Assembly (NCBI RefSeq): GCF_017814915.1
Contig: NZ_JAGIPZ010000010.1
Span: 1 to 64,000 of the forward strand
Source: Herbaspirillum sp. LeCh32-8
GTDB taxonomy: Bacteria; Pseudomonadota; Gammaproteobacteria; Burkholderiales; Burkholderiaceae_D
DNA: 64,000 nucleotides
Direction of reading: 5' to 3'
Shown here piece by piece: positions 8,685 to 16,125 of the stretch; within the stretch, counting starts at the first letter, position 1; each line of letters begins with the position of its first letter. Both the position numbers and the translations under genes were made by a program. Under the pieces are notes generated by a model. That model was not told the origin of the DNA, did no database searches, and saw only the letters and a program-made list of their open reading frames with translations.

Positions 8685-9245
8685 ATGCCTCTCATCTTAT
8701 TCAACAAGCCCTTCCAGGTCATGAGCCAATTCTCCGCCCATCCAGAGCGCGAGACACTCTCAGACTATCTCGATATTCCCGACATCTATCCCGCCGGCCG
8801 CCTCGACGCCGACAGCGAAGGTCTGCTGCTGCTGACCGACGACGGCAAGCTGCAACACGAGATCAGCCACCCGCGCCGCAAACAGACCAAGACCTATCTC
8901 GCGCAGGTGGAGGGCGAAGCCTCGCCGCAAGCGCTGGAGCGCCTGCGCAATCCGCTCGACCTGGGCGACTTCGTGACCCAGCGCGGCGAAGCCAGGCTGA
9001 TCCAGGAACCGGGCTGGCTGTGGCCGCGCAATCCGCCGATCCGCGAGCGCAAGAACCAGCCGACCAGCTGGATTGCGCTGACCATCAGCGAGGGCAAGAA
9101 CCGCCAGGTGCGCCGCATGACCGCCGCCGTCGGCCTGCCCACGCTGCGGCTGATCCGGATCGCCATCGGACCGTTTTCCCTGGCCACGCATCCGGTACTG
9201 CCGGGCGAATGGCGCGAGGTCGATCCGCTTGAACTGGAGAAGTAA
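8685..9245 (+). CDS. rluE: 23S rRNA pseudouridine synthase, RluE type
   Basis: RsuA/RluE-family pseudouridine synthase of 186 aa. The catalytic motif GRLDADSEGLLLLTDDG holds Asp41, and KTYLAQVEG and EGKNRQVRRM are the other family blocks. There is no N-terminal S4 domain, as in RluE, which modifies U2457 (E. coli numbering) of 23S rRNA; assignment to RluE rather than another short member is by resemblance. An imperfect palindrome GACACATGATATGTC lies at 8616-8630, about 55 bases upstream, and might be an operator. It is divergent from icd. Confidence 0.9.
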   Translation: MPLILFNKPFQVMSQFSAHPERETLSDYLDIPDIYPAGRLDADSEGLLLLTDDGKLQHEISHPRRKQTKTYLAQVEGEASPQALERLRNPLDLGDFVTQRGEARLIQEPGWLWPRNPPIRERKNQPTSWIALTISEGKNRQVRRMTAAVGLPTLRLIRIAIGPFSLATHPVLPGEWREVDPLELEK

Positions 9246-9357
9246 AACGGATTCAAATTATTTCCACATAGAAATAAATTAAATCCCCCGCTCCACTTCC
9301 TCACAAAAAAGTTGAAACTTGCTGTCAACCTCCATTGACGCCTGCCGTTATTGACAG

Positions 9358-9373
9358 TGATTCATACGAATCA
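9358..9373. promoter_or_regulatory. Palindrome upstream of the Lys/Ala-rich secreted protein
   Basis: TGATTC (9358-9363) and GAATCA (9368-9373) are perfect inverted repeats around ATAC, 45 bases before the start codon. Just upstream are two TTGAC boxes (TTGACG at 9335 and TTGACA at 9351), so this may be an operator overlapping the promoter. Confidence 0.4.
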
Positions 9374-9417
9374 TCGTTTGCCTCACATCCCTAACATGTT
9401 GAATTGAAGGACGCAAA

Positions 9418-9597
9418 ATGAAAAAATTGATCGCCGCTCTGATCGCTGGTCTGTTCGCAACTGCTGCTTTCGCACAAGCTCCGGCCGCTCCGGCTGCTGC
9501 TCCGGCCGCTGAAGCCGCTGCTCCGGCACCGAAGGCCAAGAAGGCAAAGAAGGCCAAGAAAGCAAAGAAGGCAAAGAAGGCAGCAGAAGCTAAGTAA
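9418..9597 (+). CDS. Small secreted Lys/Ala-repeat protein (acid-shock-like)
   Basis: A 59-residue protein. A signal peptide (MKKLIAALIAGLFATAAFAQ) is followed by an Ala/Pro segment and then repeated KAKKAKK units to the C-terminus. An AAGGAC ribosome site lies seven bases before the ATG and a strong terminator follows, so it is a real single-gene unit despite its size. The layout resembles the enterobacterial acid-shock protein Asr and related alanine/lysine-rich periplasmic proteins; homology is not proven because low-complexity sequences look alike. Codon use in the repeat (AAG GCA AAG AAG) is purine-rich. Confidence 0.8.
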   Translation: MKKLIAALIAGLFATAAFAQAPAAPAAAPAAEAAAPAPKAKKAKKAKKAKKAKKAAEAK

Positions 9598-9616
9598 TTA
9601 GCGTCCGCGCAATTCG

Positions 9617-9644
9617 AAAAAGGCAGGCTGGTCCTGCCTTTTTT
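9617..9644 (+). terminator. Terminator of the small secreted protein gene
   Basis: AAAAAGGCAGG (9617-9627) pairs with CCTGCCTTTTT (9633-9643) around CTGGT. Confidence 0.9.
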
Positions 9645-9771
9645 CATTTCTGCGCCACCCGGCAAGCAATCGTCCGCATCCACTTTCCCGCCCTCATCCG
9701 ACGCCAGCGCGACGGATCGCTATAATCCTGCTGTCCCGCTTTCCGGATTGACCCAAAAACAAATACCGATC

Positions 9772-10236
9772 ATGCGCCAAGCCAAATTACGCCGCTTCCT
9801 TAGCCACACCGCCATCGCCCTGCTGACCGCCGCCTGCGCCAGCAGCGCCGGCGCCCAGACGCCGCAGGTTCGCAAATTCCCGACCACCCAGCTCAACATC
9901 GGCATCCACCTGATCAAGGCCGAGGTCGCGCAGACCGAGGCCGAGCGCGAGCAGGGCCTGATGTTCCGGGAAAAGATGGGCGATAACGAGGGCATGCTGT
10001 TCCTCTTCGGCGCGCCGGCCGGCGTATGCATGTGGATGAAGAACACACTGATCCCGCTGTCGGTCGCCTTCATGGACGAGGACGGCAAGATCATCAACAT
10101 CGAGGAAATGAAGGAACAGACGCTGGATTCGCACTGCGCCAAGCGCGGCGCGGTCTATGCGCTGGAAATGAACAAGGGCTGGTTCAAGAGCAAGAACATC
10201 AAGCCCGGCACCAAGATCGACGGCCTGCCGAAGTAA
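9772..10236 (+). CDS. DUF192 family secreted protein
   Basis: A 154-residue exported protein. The signal peptide ends near ASSAGAQ, and the DUF192 domain follows, with the family pattern EREQGLMFREKMGDNEGMLFLF, CMWMKNTLIPLSVAFMD and the C-terminal NKGWFKSKNIKPGTKI. The biochemical role of the family is unknown. I take the ATG at 9772 because the frame upstream (TTG at 9748) would only add eight residues before the signal peptide. A TATAAT at 9721-9726 is a likely -10 box. Confidence 0.88.
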   Translation: MRQAKLRRFLSHTAIALLTAACASSAGAQTPQVRKFPTTQLNIGIHLIKAEVAQTEAEREQGLMFREKMGDNEGMLFLFGAPAGVCMWMKNTLIPLSVAFMDEDGKIINIEEMKEQTLDSHCAKRGAVYALEMNKGWFKSKNIKPGTKIDGLPK

Positions 10237-10364
10237 GCTCGCCCCGCTGCGCCGGGAGCCGCTCCCGGCGCAAGCAAGGCCGGACGATTTATCCGGCCAG
10301 GAGGATCAGGCCCACAAGCCGGGCATTGCCCCATATCCTTGGCTCAAATCGTTCGACCAAATGC

Positions 10365-10395
10365 AAAAACCCGCCTGAAACCAGACGGGTTTTTG
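10365..10395. terminator. Bidirectional terminator between the DUF192 gene and rpsT
   Basis: AAAAACCCGCCTG and CAGACGGGTTTTT form the stem around AAAC (one mismatch), with A and T runs on both sides. Confidence 0.85.
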
Positions 10396-10438
10396 TTGTA
10401 CTGCGAACCGAGGCGAACCTCAGTCGAAGACCGGCGAA

Positions 10439-10705
10439 TTAAGCAGCCAGGGCCTTCAGGGCAGCAGCCAGGCGGCTCTTGTGACGAGCAGCCTTGTTCT
10501 TGTGGATGATCTTCTTGTCGGCGATGCTGTCGATGGTCGACACCGAAGCCTGGAACACGGAGGTTGCTGCGGCCTTGTCGCCACCGGCGATTGCCTTGCG
10601 AACAGCCTTGATTGCGGTGCGCAGGGTCGAACGCTGGCTCGAGTTGTGCGCGTTTTGCTTAACTGCTTGACGTGCACGCTTACGTGCCTGTGCGGTATTT
10701 GCCAT
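10439..10705 (-). CDS. rpsT: 30S ribosomal protein S20
   Basis: An 88-residue basic protein that binds 16S rRNA in the body of the small subunit. It begins [21 protein letters not shown] and has the helical repeat of the S20 family. An AGGA ribosome site lies nine bases before the ATG. It is transcribed alone, divergent from murJ across a 399-base gap. That gap (10706-11104) holds the rpsT leader and the murJ promoter and no gene that I can support. Confidence 0.97.
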   Translation of the reverse strand: MANTAQARKRARQAVKQNAHNSSQRSTLRTAIKAVRKAIAGGDKAAATSVFQASVSTIDSIADKKIIHKNKAARHKSRLAAALKALAA

Positions 10706-11090
10706 GAAATTATCCTAAATCGAGAGTCGTAGTGCGCCGCAAACCCCGGGGACTCGCGATGCCAAATTCTGTAAAGCATCGGATTATAACCATTTTTCCG
10801 AAACAGGGCAAATACCCTGCCCGAACGGCCATGAATTTGGGCGCATCCGTTGCTATCCAGCCAAAAAAGCGCAGGCGCGCATTGATCGCGTCGCGCCAAG
10901 GGCCGCCTCGCCCCATCCATTAGGGAGAGAGCGTCAAAACAAGGCGAAATATTGTCAAAAAGAATTTTTCCAGTAGCATCGAACCGATTCGAAATCCAAC
11001 CACTCTACCGCCGCACCTGCCCAGCCCGACTCATCAGGACGGCAGCCCCGACTCCCTGCAACCGGCGGCCGCCGTCATCGGCCGCGCCGC

Positions 11091-11104
11091 TATAATGCCG
11101 CACC
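11091..11104 (+). promoter_or_regulatory. murJ -10 box, possibly giving a leaderless transcript
   Basis: TATAAT at 11091-11096 sits eight bases before the murJ ATG. Transcription from it would begin at or within a few bases of the start codon. No ribosome site is seen upstream of the ATG. Confidence 0.5.
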
Positions 11105-12658
11105 ATGAACTTGCATAAAACGCTAGCCGCCATCTCCGGCATGACGATGCTCTCGCGCATCACCGGACTGGCCAGAGAAATCCTGTTTGCCCGCGCTTTC
11201 GGCGCCTCGGCCTATACCGACGCCTTCAATATTGCTTTCCGCATCCCCAACCTGCTGCGCCGCCTGTTCGCTGAAGGCGCGTTCTCCCAGGCCTTCGTCC
11301 CCATCCTGGCCGAGTACAAGAACCAGCGCGGCGAGGAAGAAACCAAGCACCTGGTCGACCATGTCGCCACCGTGCTGATGTGGGTCATGCTGGTCACCTG
11401 CATGGTCGGCATCGTGGCCACGCCCTTCGTCGTGTACTTCATCGCCACCGGCCTGCAATACAACCAGGACGCCTTCCACGCCTCGGTGGTGATGACCCGC
11501 ATCATGTTCCCCTACATCGGCTTCATGGCCTTCGTGGCGCTGGCCGGCGGCATCCTCAATACCTGGAAGGAATTCAAGATCCCGGCCTTCACCTCGGTGC
11601 TGCTGAACCTGGCCTTCATTGCCGCGTCGCTGTTCGTTGCGCCCTTCATGGATCAGCCGATCTACGCCATGGCCTTCGCGGTGCTGGTGGGCGGCATCCT
11701 GCAGGTGGCGATCCAGGTGCCGGCGCTGGTGAAGATCGGCATGCTGCCGCGCCTGTACTGGAATCCGATGCTGGGCCTGGCCGACGCCGGCGTGAAGCGC
11801 GTGCTCAAGAAGATGGGCCCGGCCGTGTTCGCCGTGTCCGCCGCGCAGATCAGCCTGATGATCAACACCAACATCGCCTCGCGCCTGGAACATGGCAGCG
11901 TGTCCTGGCTGTCCTATGCCGACCGCCTGATGGAATTTCCAACCGCGCTGCTGGGCGTGGCGCTGGGCACCATCCTGCTGCCCAGCCTGGCCAATGCGCA
12001 TGCCGCCAAGGACATGGACGAGTACTCCGCCCTGCTCGACTGGGGCCTGCGCCTGACCTTCATGCTGGCCATGCCGGCCGCCGTCGGGCTGGCCACACTG
12101 TCCGAGCCGCTGACGGCGACGCTGTTCCACTATGGCAAATTCGACAACCTGTCGGTCACCATGACCGGCCACGCGCTGGTGGCCTACGGCGTCGGGCTGA
12201 TCGGCCTGATCATGGTGAAGATCCTGGCCCCCGGCTTTTACGCCAAGCAGGACATCCGCACCCCGGTCAAGATCGCCATCGGCGTGCTGATCGCCACCCA
12301 GCTGATGAACAGCCTGTTCGTGCCGATGTTCGCGCACGCCGGCCTGGCGCTGTCGATCGGGCTGGGCGCCTGCCTGAACGCCGGCTTCCTGTTCTGGGGC
12401 CTGCGCCGTCGCCAGATCTATGTGCCGCGCCCGGGCTGGGGCATGTTCCTGGTGCGCCTGACGGGCGCGCTGCTGGTGCTGGCCGGTGTGGCGCTATGGA
12501 TTGCGGGTCACTTTGACTGGATCGCATTACGCGCGCATCCCTTACTGCGCATCGGCGCGCTGGGGCTGGTCATCGCGGTCTGCGGACTCGCCTATTTCGG
12601 CCCGCTGTTTGCGATGGGATTCAGGCTGCGCGAATTCAAGCGCATCGCGCGCCGCTGA
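11105..12658 (+). CDS. murJ: Lipid II flippase MurJ
   Basis: Inner-membrane MOP-superfamily protein that moves lipid II to the periplasm for peptidoglycan synthesis. The 517 residues form about 14 membrane spans. The N-terminus has the family signature SRITGLAREILFARAFGAS and FRIPNLLRRLFAEGAFSQAF, with the conserved arginines of the central cavity. Length agrees with other MurJ proteins. It lies next to rpsT, a common arrangement. No Shine-Dalgarno sequence is seen. Confidence 0.96.
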   Translation: MNLHKTLAAISGMTMLSRITGLAREILFARAFGASAYTDAFNIAFRIPNLLRRLFAEGAFSQAFVPILAEYKNQRGEEETKHLVDHVATVLMWVMLVTCMVGIVATPFVVYFIATGLQYNQDAFHASVVMTRIMFPYIGFMAFVALAGGILNTWKEFKIPAFTSVLLNLAFIAASLFVAPFMDQPIYAMAFAVLVGGILQVAIQVPALVKIGMLPRLYWNPMLGLADAGVKRVLKKMGPAVFAVSAAQISLMINTNIASRLEHGSVSWLSYADRLMEFPTALLGVALGTILLPSLANAHAAKDMDEYSALLDWGLRLTFMLAMPAAVGLATLSEPLTATLFHYGKFDNLSVTMTGHALVAYGVGLIGLIMVKILAPGFYAKQDIRTPVKIAIGVLIATQLMNSLFVPMFAHAGLALSIGLGACLNAGFLFWGLRRRQIYVPRPGWGMFLVRLTGALLVLAGVALWIAGHFDWIALRAHPLLRIGALGLVIAVCGLAYFGPLFAMGFRLREFKRIARR

Positions 12659-12785
12659 ACAAGAGGCGGAAAGAGCAAGAGCTTAAACCGAGGCAGCCTC
12701 ATCCGCCAGAGCTGCCCGGGAGAAACAACAAGTATTTTTCCTGCGACGTTTTCATGCGTGACGCCGGTCAAAATATTTTGATAGG

Positions 12786-13649
12786 ATGGACGGCATGACG
12801 CTCACCTCCCTCGAATATTTTGCTTCGCTGGTGCGCCAGGATGATTCGATCCCCTTGTTCGAATCCGCCTTGACGCTGGGACAGGACTTCTATCCCGAGA
12901 TGGATTTTGCCGAGCAGGAAATCGAGCTCGACATGCTGTCGGCCAAGCTGAGGCAGCGCCTGCCGACCGATGCATCGCAGATCCAGAAGCTGCGCATGCT
13001 GAACCATTTCTTCTTCCAGGAAATGGCCTTCGCCGGCAACATCAACAATTACTACGACCCCGACAACAGCTATATCCACCGCGTCATCGCGACGCGACGC
13101 GGTATCCCGATTTCGTTGGCGGTGGTCTACATCGAGCTGGCCCAGCAGGTCGGCCTGGACATGAAGGGGGTGTCCTTCCCCGGCCACTTCCTGATGAAGC
13201 TCTCGGTGCAGTCGGGCGAGATCGTGCTCGATCCGATGAACGGCTCCAGCCTGTCGCGCGAGGAATTGGAAGAGCGCCTGGAACCCTATCTCGAACGCCA
13301 GCAGCAACACGAGGAAGAGTTCGACGACGAATTGCCGCTGGCCGCGTACCTGCGCGCCGCGCATCCGCGTGAAATCCTGGCGCGCATGCTACGCAACCTC
13401 AAGGCCATCTTCATGGAAAGCCAGCGCTGGCAACAGGTGCTGGATGTGCAGGAACGCCTGGTGATCCTGCTGCCGGAGGAAATCACCGAACGCCGCGACC
13501 GCGGCCTGGCGCACGCCAACCTCGGCCTGGCGCAAGCCGCGCTGGAAGACCTGGAAGCCTATCTGGCGATGCGCCCGCACGCCGATGACGCACAGAGCCT
13601 GCGCGAGATGCTGCCGGACCTGCGCGAGGCGCTACGCAAACCCAACTGA
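12786..13649 (+). CDS. SirB1-family protein (transglutaminase-like fold with TPR region)
   Basis: A 287-residue cytoplasmic protein. Residues about 60-160 match the SirB1/transglutaminase-like region: NYYDPDNSYIHRVIATRRGIP, then SLAVVYIELAQQVGL and VSFPGHFLMK. The C-terminal third has TPR-like helices (WQQVLDVQERLVILLPE, LGLAQAALEDLEAYL). The cysteine of true transglutaminases is not evident, and the cellular role of the family is unsettled. A second ATG nine bases on is an equally good start. A perfect 12-bp palindrome, CAAAATATTTTG, lies at 12769-12780 just before the start. Confidence 0.85.
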   Translation: MDGMTLTSLEYFASLVRQDDSIPLFESALTLGQDFYPEMDFAEQEIELDMLSAKLRQRLPTDASQIQKLRMLNHFFFQEMAFAGNINNYYDPDNSYIHRVIATRRGIPISLAVVYIELAQQVGLDMKGVSFPGHFLMKLSVQSGEIVLDPMNGSSLSREELEERLEPYLERQQQHEEEFDDELPLAAYLRAAHPREILARMLRNLKAIFMESQRWQQVLDVQERLVILLPEEITERRDRGLAHANLGLAQAALEDLEAYLAMRPHADDAQSLREMLPDLREALRKPN

Positions 13650-13706
13650 AACCGATGCAATAAGCGACCGGCGATCCCTGCGCGAGCAGGAACGACGGAG
13701 AAATGA

Positions 13707-13740
13707 AAACGGGCGGCATCGTCATGATGCCGCCCGTTTT
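13707..13740. terminator. Terminator after the SirB1-family gene
   Basis: AACGGGCGGCATC and GATGCCGCCCGTT form a perfect stem around GTCAT, with A and T runs on both sides, so it can serve uup from the other side as well. Confidence 0.88.
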
Positions 13741-13774
13741 GTTTGACCGCTCGCTTGGTCGGAGCGACTCGTCG

Positions 13775-13853
13775 TCCCTGCGAAAGCGGGGACCCAGCGT
13801 CGTTCAACCGGCGTCGCGGCACAAACAAAGCCGCTGGCTCCCGCTTTCGCAGG
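13775..13853. repeat. Dispersed palindromic repeat, related type
   Basis: CCTGCGAAAGCGGG...CCCAGCG near the left end and CGCTGGCTCCCGCTTTCGCAGG at 13832-13853 are inverted repeats. The layout is like that of the elements at 3374 and 3609, but the sequence differs. Confidence 0.6.
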
Positions 13854-13903
13854 AGCGGCACGGAAGAAATTGTGTCGTGACGCGGTCGCCGCTCTTCGGC
13901 TGC

Positions 13904-15820
13904 CTACTTGCGCCCGTCGATCTCTTCCCAACGCTCCAGGCTGGTCAGCAACTCCTCATCGATCTCGGCGAAGCGCTCATTCAACTTCACCACCTCGTCG
14001 GCGTTGCTCTTGTACAGCCCGGGGTCGGCCAGCTTTTCCGAAATCACTTTCTGCTCCGCTTCCAGCTCGGCGATGCGCTTGGGCAGTTCTTCCAGCTCAC
14101 GCTGCTCCTTGTAGCTGAGCTTCTTCTTCGGTTGCGCGGGAGCCACCGGCGCCGGCGCGGCCATGGTCGACTCGGCCTTGACTTCCACCTTGTCGTTCTT
14201 CACCGCCGGCCTGGCCGCCGAGGCCGCCGGGCGCTGACGCTCCCAGTCGGTGTAGCCGCCCACGTACTCGCGCCACACGCCGTTGCCTTCGGAGGCGATC
14301 ACCTGCGTCACCACGTTGTCCAGGAACATGCGGTCGTGGCTGACCAGGAACACCGTGCCTTCGTACTCTTCCAGCAGCTCTTCCAGCAGCTCCAGCGTGT
14401 CGATGTCGAGGTCGTTGGTCGGTTCGTCCAGCACCAGCACGTTGGCAGGCTTGGCGAACAGGCGCGCCAGCAGCAGGCGGTTGCGCTCGCCGCCGGACAG
14501 CGTACGCACCGGCGAGCGCGCGCGCTCGGGGGCGAACAGGAAGTCCGACAGATAGGTCATCACGTGCTTGCGCTGGCCGTTGATCTCGACCCAGTCACTG
14601 CCCGGCGCGATGGTGTCGGCCAGGCTGGTTTCTTCATTCAACTGGGCGCGCATCTGGTCGAAGTACGCGACCTGCATCTTGGTGCCTTGCTTGACGGTGC
14701 CGCTGTCGGGCGCTTCCTCGCCGAGGATCAGCTTCAACAACGTGGTCTTGCCGGCGCCGTTCTGGCCGATCAGGCCAACCTTGTCGCCGCGCATCAGGAT
14801 GGACGAGAAATCGCGCACGATGGTCTTGGGGCCATAGGCCTTGTTGACGTTTTCCAGTTCCGCCACGATCTTGCCCGAACGCTCGCCCGTGCCAACCTCC
14901 AGCTTGACCTGGCCCTGCCGGTCGCGGCGCTCGCTGCGCTGCACGCGCAATGCCTCCAGGCGACGCACGCGGCCTTCGTCGCGGGTGCGGCGCGCCTGCA
15001 CGCCCTTGCGGATCCAGACTTCTTCCTGTGCCAGGAATTTGTCGAACTTGGCGTTCTCCACTTCCTCGTTGGCCAGCAGCTCGGCCTTGCGCGTCTGGTA
15101 GGTGGTGAAGTTGCCGGGGAAGGACAGGATCTTGCCGCGGTCCAGCTCGATGATGCGGGTAGAGACGTTGTCCAGGAAGGAGCGATCGTGGGTGATGAAC
15201 AGGATGCTGCCCTTGAAGTCGCGCAGCAGGCCTTCCAGCCACAGGATGGAGCCGAAGTCGAGGTGGTTGGTCGGTTCGTCCAGCAGCAGCACGTCAGGGT
15301 TGCCGACCAGGCCGCAGGCCAGCGCCACGCGTTTCTTCATACCGCCGGAGAGCTCGCCGATCCTGGCGTCGCGGTTCAGGTTGAGCTTGTCCAGCGTGGT
15401 TTCGACCTTGTTGCCGATGGACCAGGCATCGGCCGCGTCCAGCACGGTCTGGATCTGGTGCATGCGCTCCAGCAGCGCGTCGTCGTTGTCGCCGCCGAAC
15501 TGGCCGGTGATGGCCTCGTACTCGGCCAGCAGCGCCGGCAATTCGCCCAGGCCCGAGGCCACGGCATCGAACACGCTCATCTCCGACGGGAAGTGCGGCT
15601 CCTGGTCGACATAGGCAATCTTCAGGCCCTGCTGCATCACCAAGAGGCCGTCATCGAGCTTGGAGCGGCCCGCGATGATCTTCAGCAGTGAAGACTTGCC
15701 GGTACCGTTGCGGCCGATCAGGCCGATGCGTTCGCCGGTCTCCAGCGAGAATTCGGCGTGATCGAGGAGCGCTACGTGGCCGAAGGCCAACTGCGCGTCG
15801 GTGAGGGAAATGACTGCCAT
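13904..15820 (-). CDS. uup: ABC-F family ATPase Uup
   Basis: A 638-residue soluble protein with two ABC ATPase domains and no membrane part. Walker A motifs are GRNGTGKSS and GQNGAGKTT; signature motifs are LSGGMKKRVALA and LSGGERNRLLLA. An Ala/Pro linker leads to a C-terminal coiled coil (KLSYKEQRELEELPKRI onward), which in Uup binds branched DNA or RNA. Uup belongs to the ribosome-associated ABC-F group, and loss in E. coli raises precise transposon excision. The ATG at 15820 opens directly on the first ABC domain (MAVISLTDAQLAFG); longer forms have no support. Confidence 0.93.
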   Translation of the reverse strand: MAVISLTDAQLAFGHVALLDHAEFSLETGERIGLIGRNGTGKSSLLKIIAGRSKLDDGLLVMQQGLKIAYVDQEPHFPSEMSVFDAVASGLGELPALLAEYEAITGQFGGDNDDALLERMHQIQTVLDAADAWSIGNKVETTLDKLNLNRDARIGELSGGMKKRVALACGLVGNPDVLLLDEPTNHLDFGSILWLEGLLRDFKGSILFITHDRSFLDNVSTRIIELDRGKILSFPGNFTTYQTRKAELLANEEVENAKFDKFLAQEEVWIRKGVQARRTRDEGRVRRLEALRVQRSERRDRQGQVKLEVGTGERSGKIVAELENVNKAYGPKTIVRDFSSILMRGDKVGLIGQNGAGKTTLLKLILGEEAPDSGTVKQGTKMQVAYFDQMRAQLNEETSLADTIAPGSDWVEINGQRKHVMTYLSDFLFAPERARSPVRTLSGGERNRLLLARLFAKPANVLVLDEPTNDLDIDTLELLEELLEEYEGTVFLVSHDRMFLDNVVTQVIASEGNGVWREYVGGYTDWERQRPAASAARPAVKNDKVEVKAESTMAAPAPVAPAQPKKKLSYKEQRELEELPKRIAELEAEQKVISEKLADPGLYKSNADEVVKLNERFAEIDEELLTSLERWEEIDGRK

Positions 15821-16125
15821 AGGATGCTGTACCTGGAGTGCGCCGACCGGGGCCGCGCGACGGATGGGTGAAAAGGCGCAGATGCGCGTAAAGAGCGGCA
15901 TTGTACCGGCTGGCGCGGGGAAATGCTGCAAAACGGGCGGGAAGAGCGTTCGAAAGGCGACATCTGGCGGCGCCGAAGCAATTGTTTGCTTTGCGACATC
16001 AAAAGCATCGAGCAGGCGCCTCGGCGAAACATCTTTTACATCTCGTTAAGCATTGCCCGCAGCCGCCCCGGCGGGCCGGCGCGCCCGATGCGGTAAGATA
16101 GCGCATTCAGATTCCCGCTCACCCC
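15821..16125. other. Divergent uup / mrcA intergenic region
   Basis: A 305-base gap holding the promoters of both genes. GGTAAGATAGCGC at about 16092 may contain a -10 box for mrcA. I see no gene or strong structure in it. Confidence 0.4.

Noticed and set aside
8567..9232. Alternative frame overlapping rluE
   Set aside because: Arg/Pro-rich product typical of an out-of-frame reading of a GC-rich gene.
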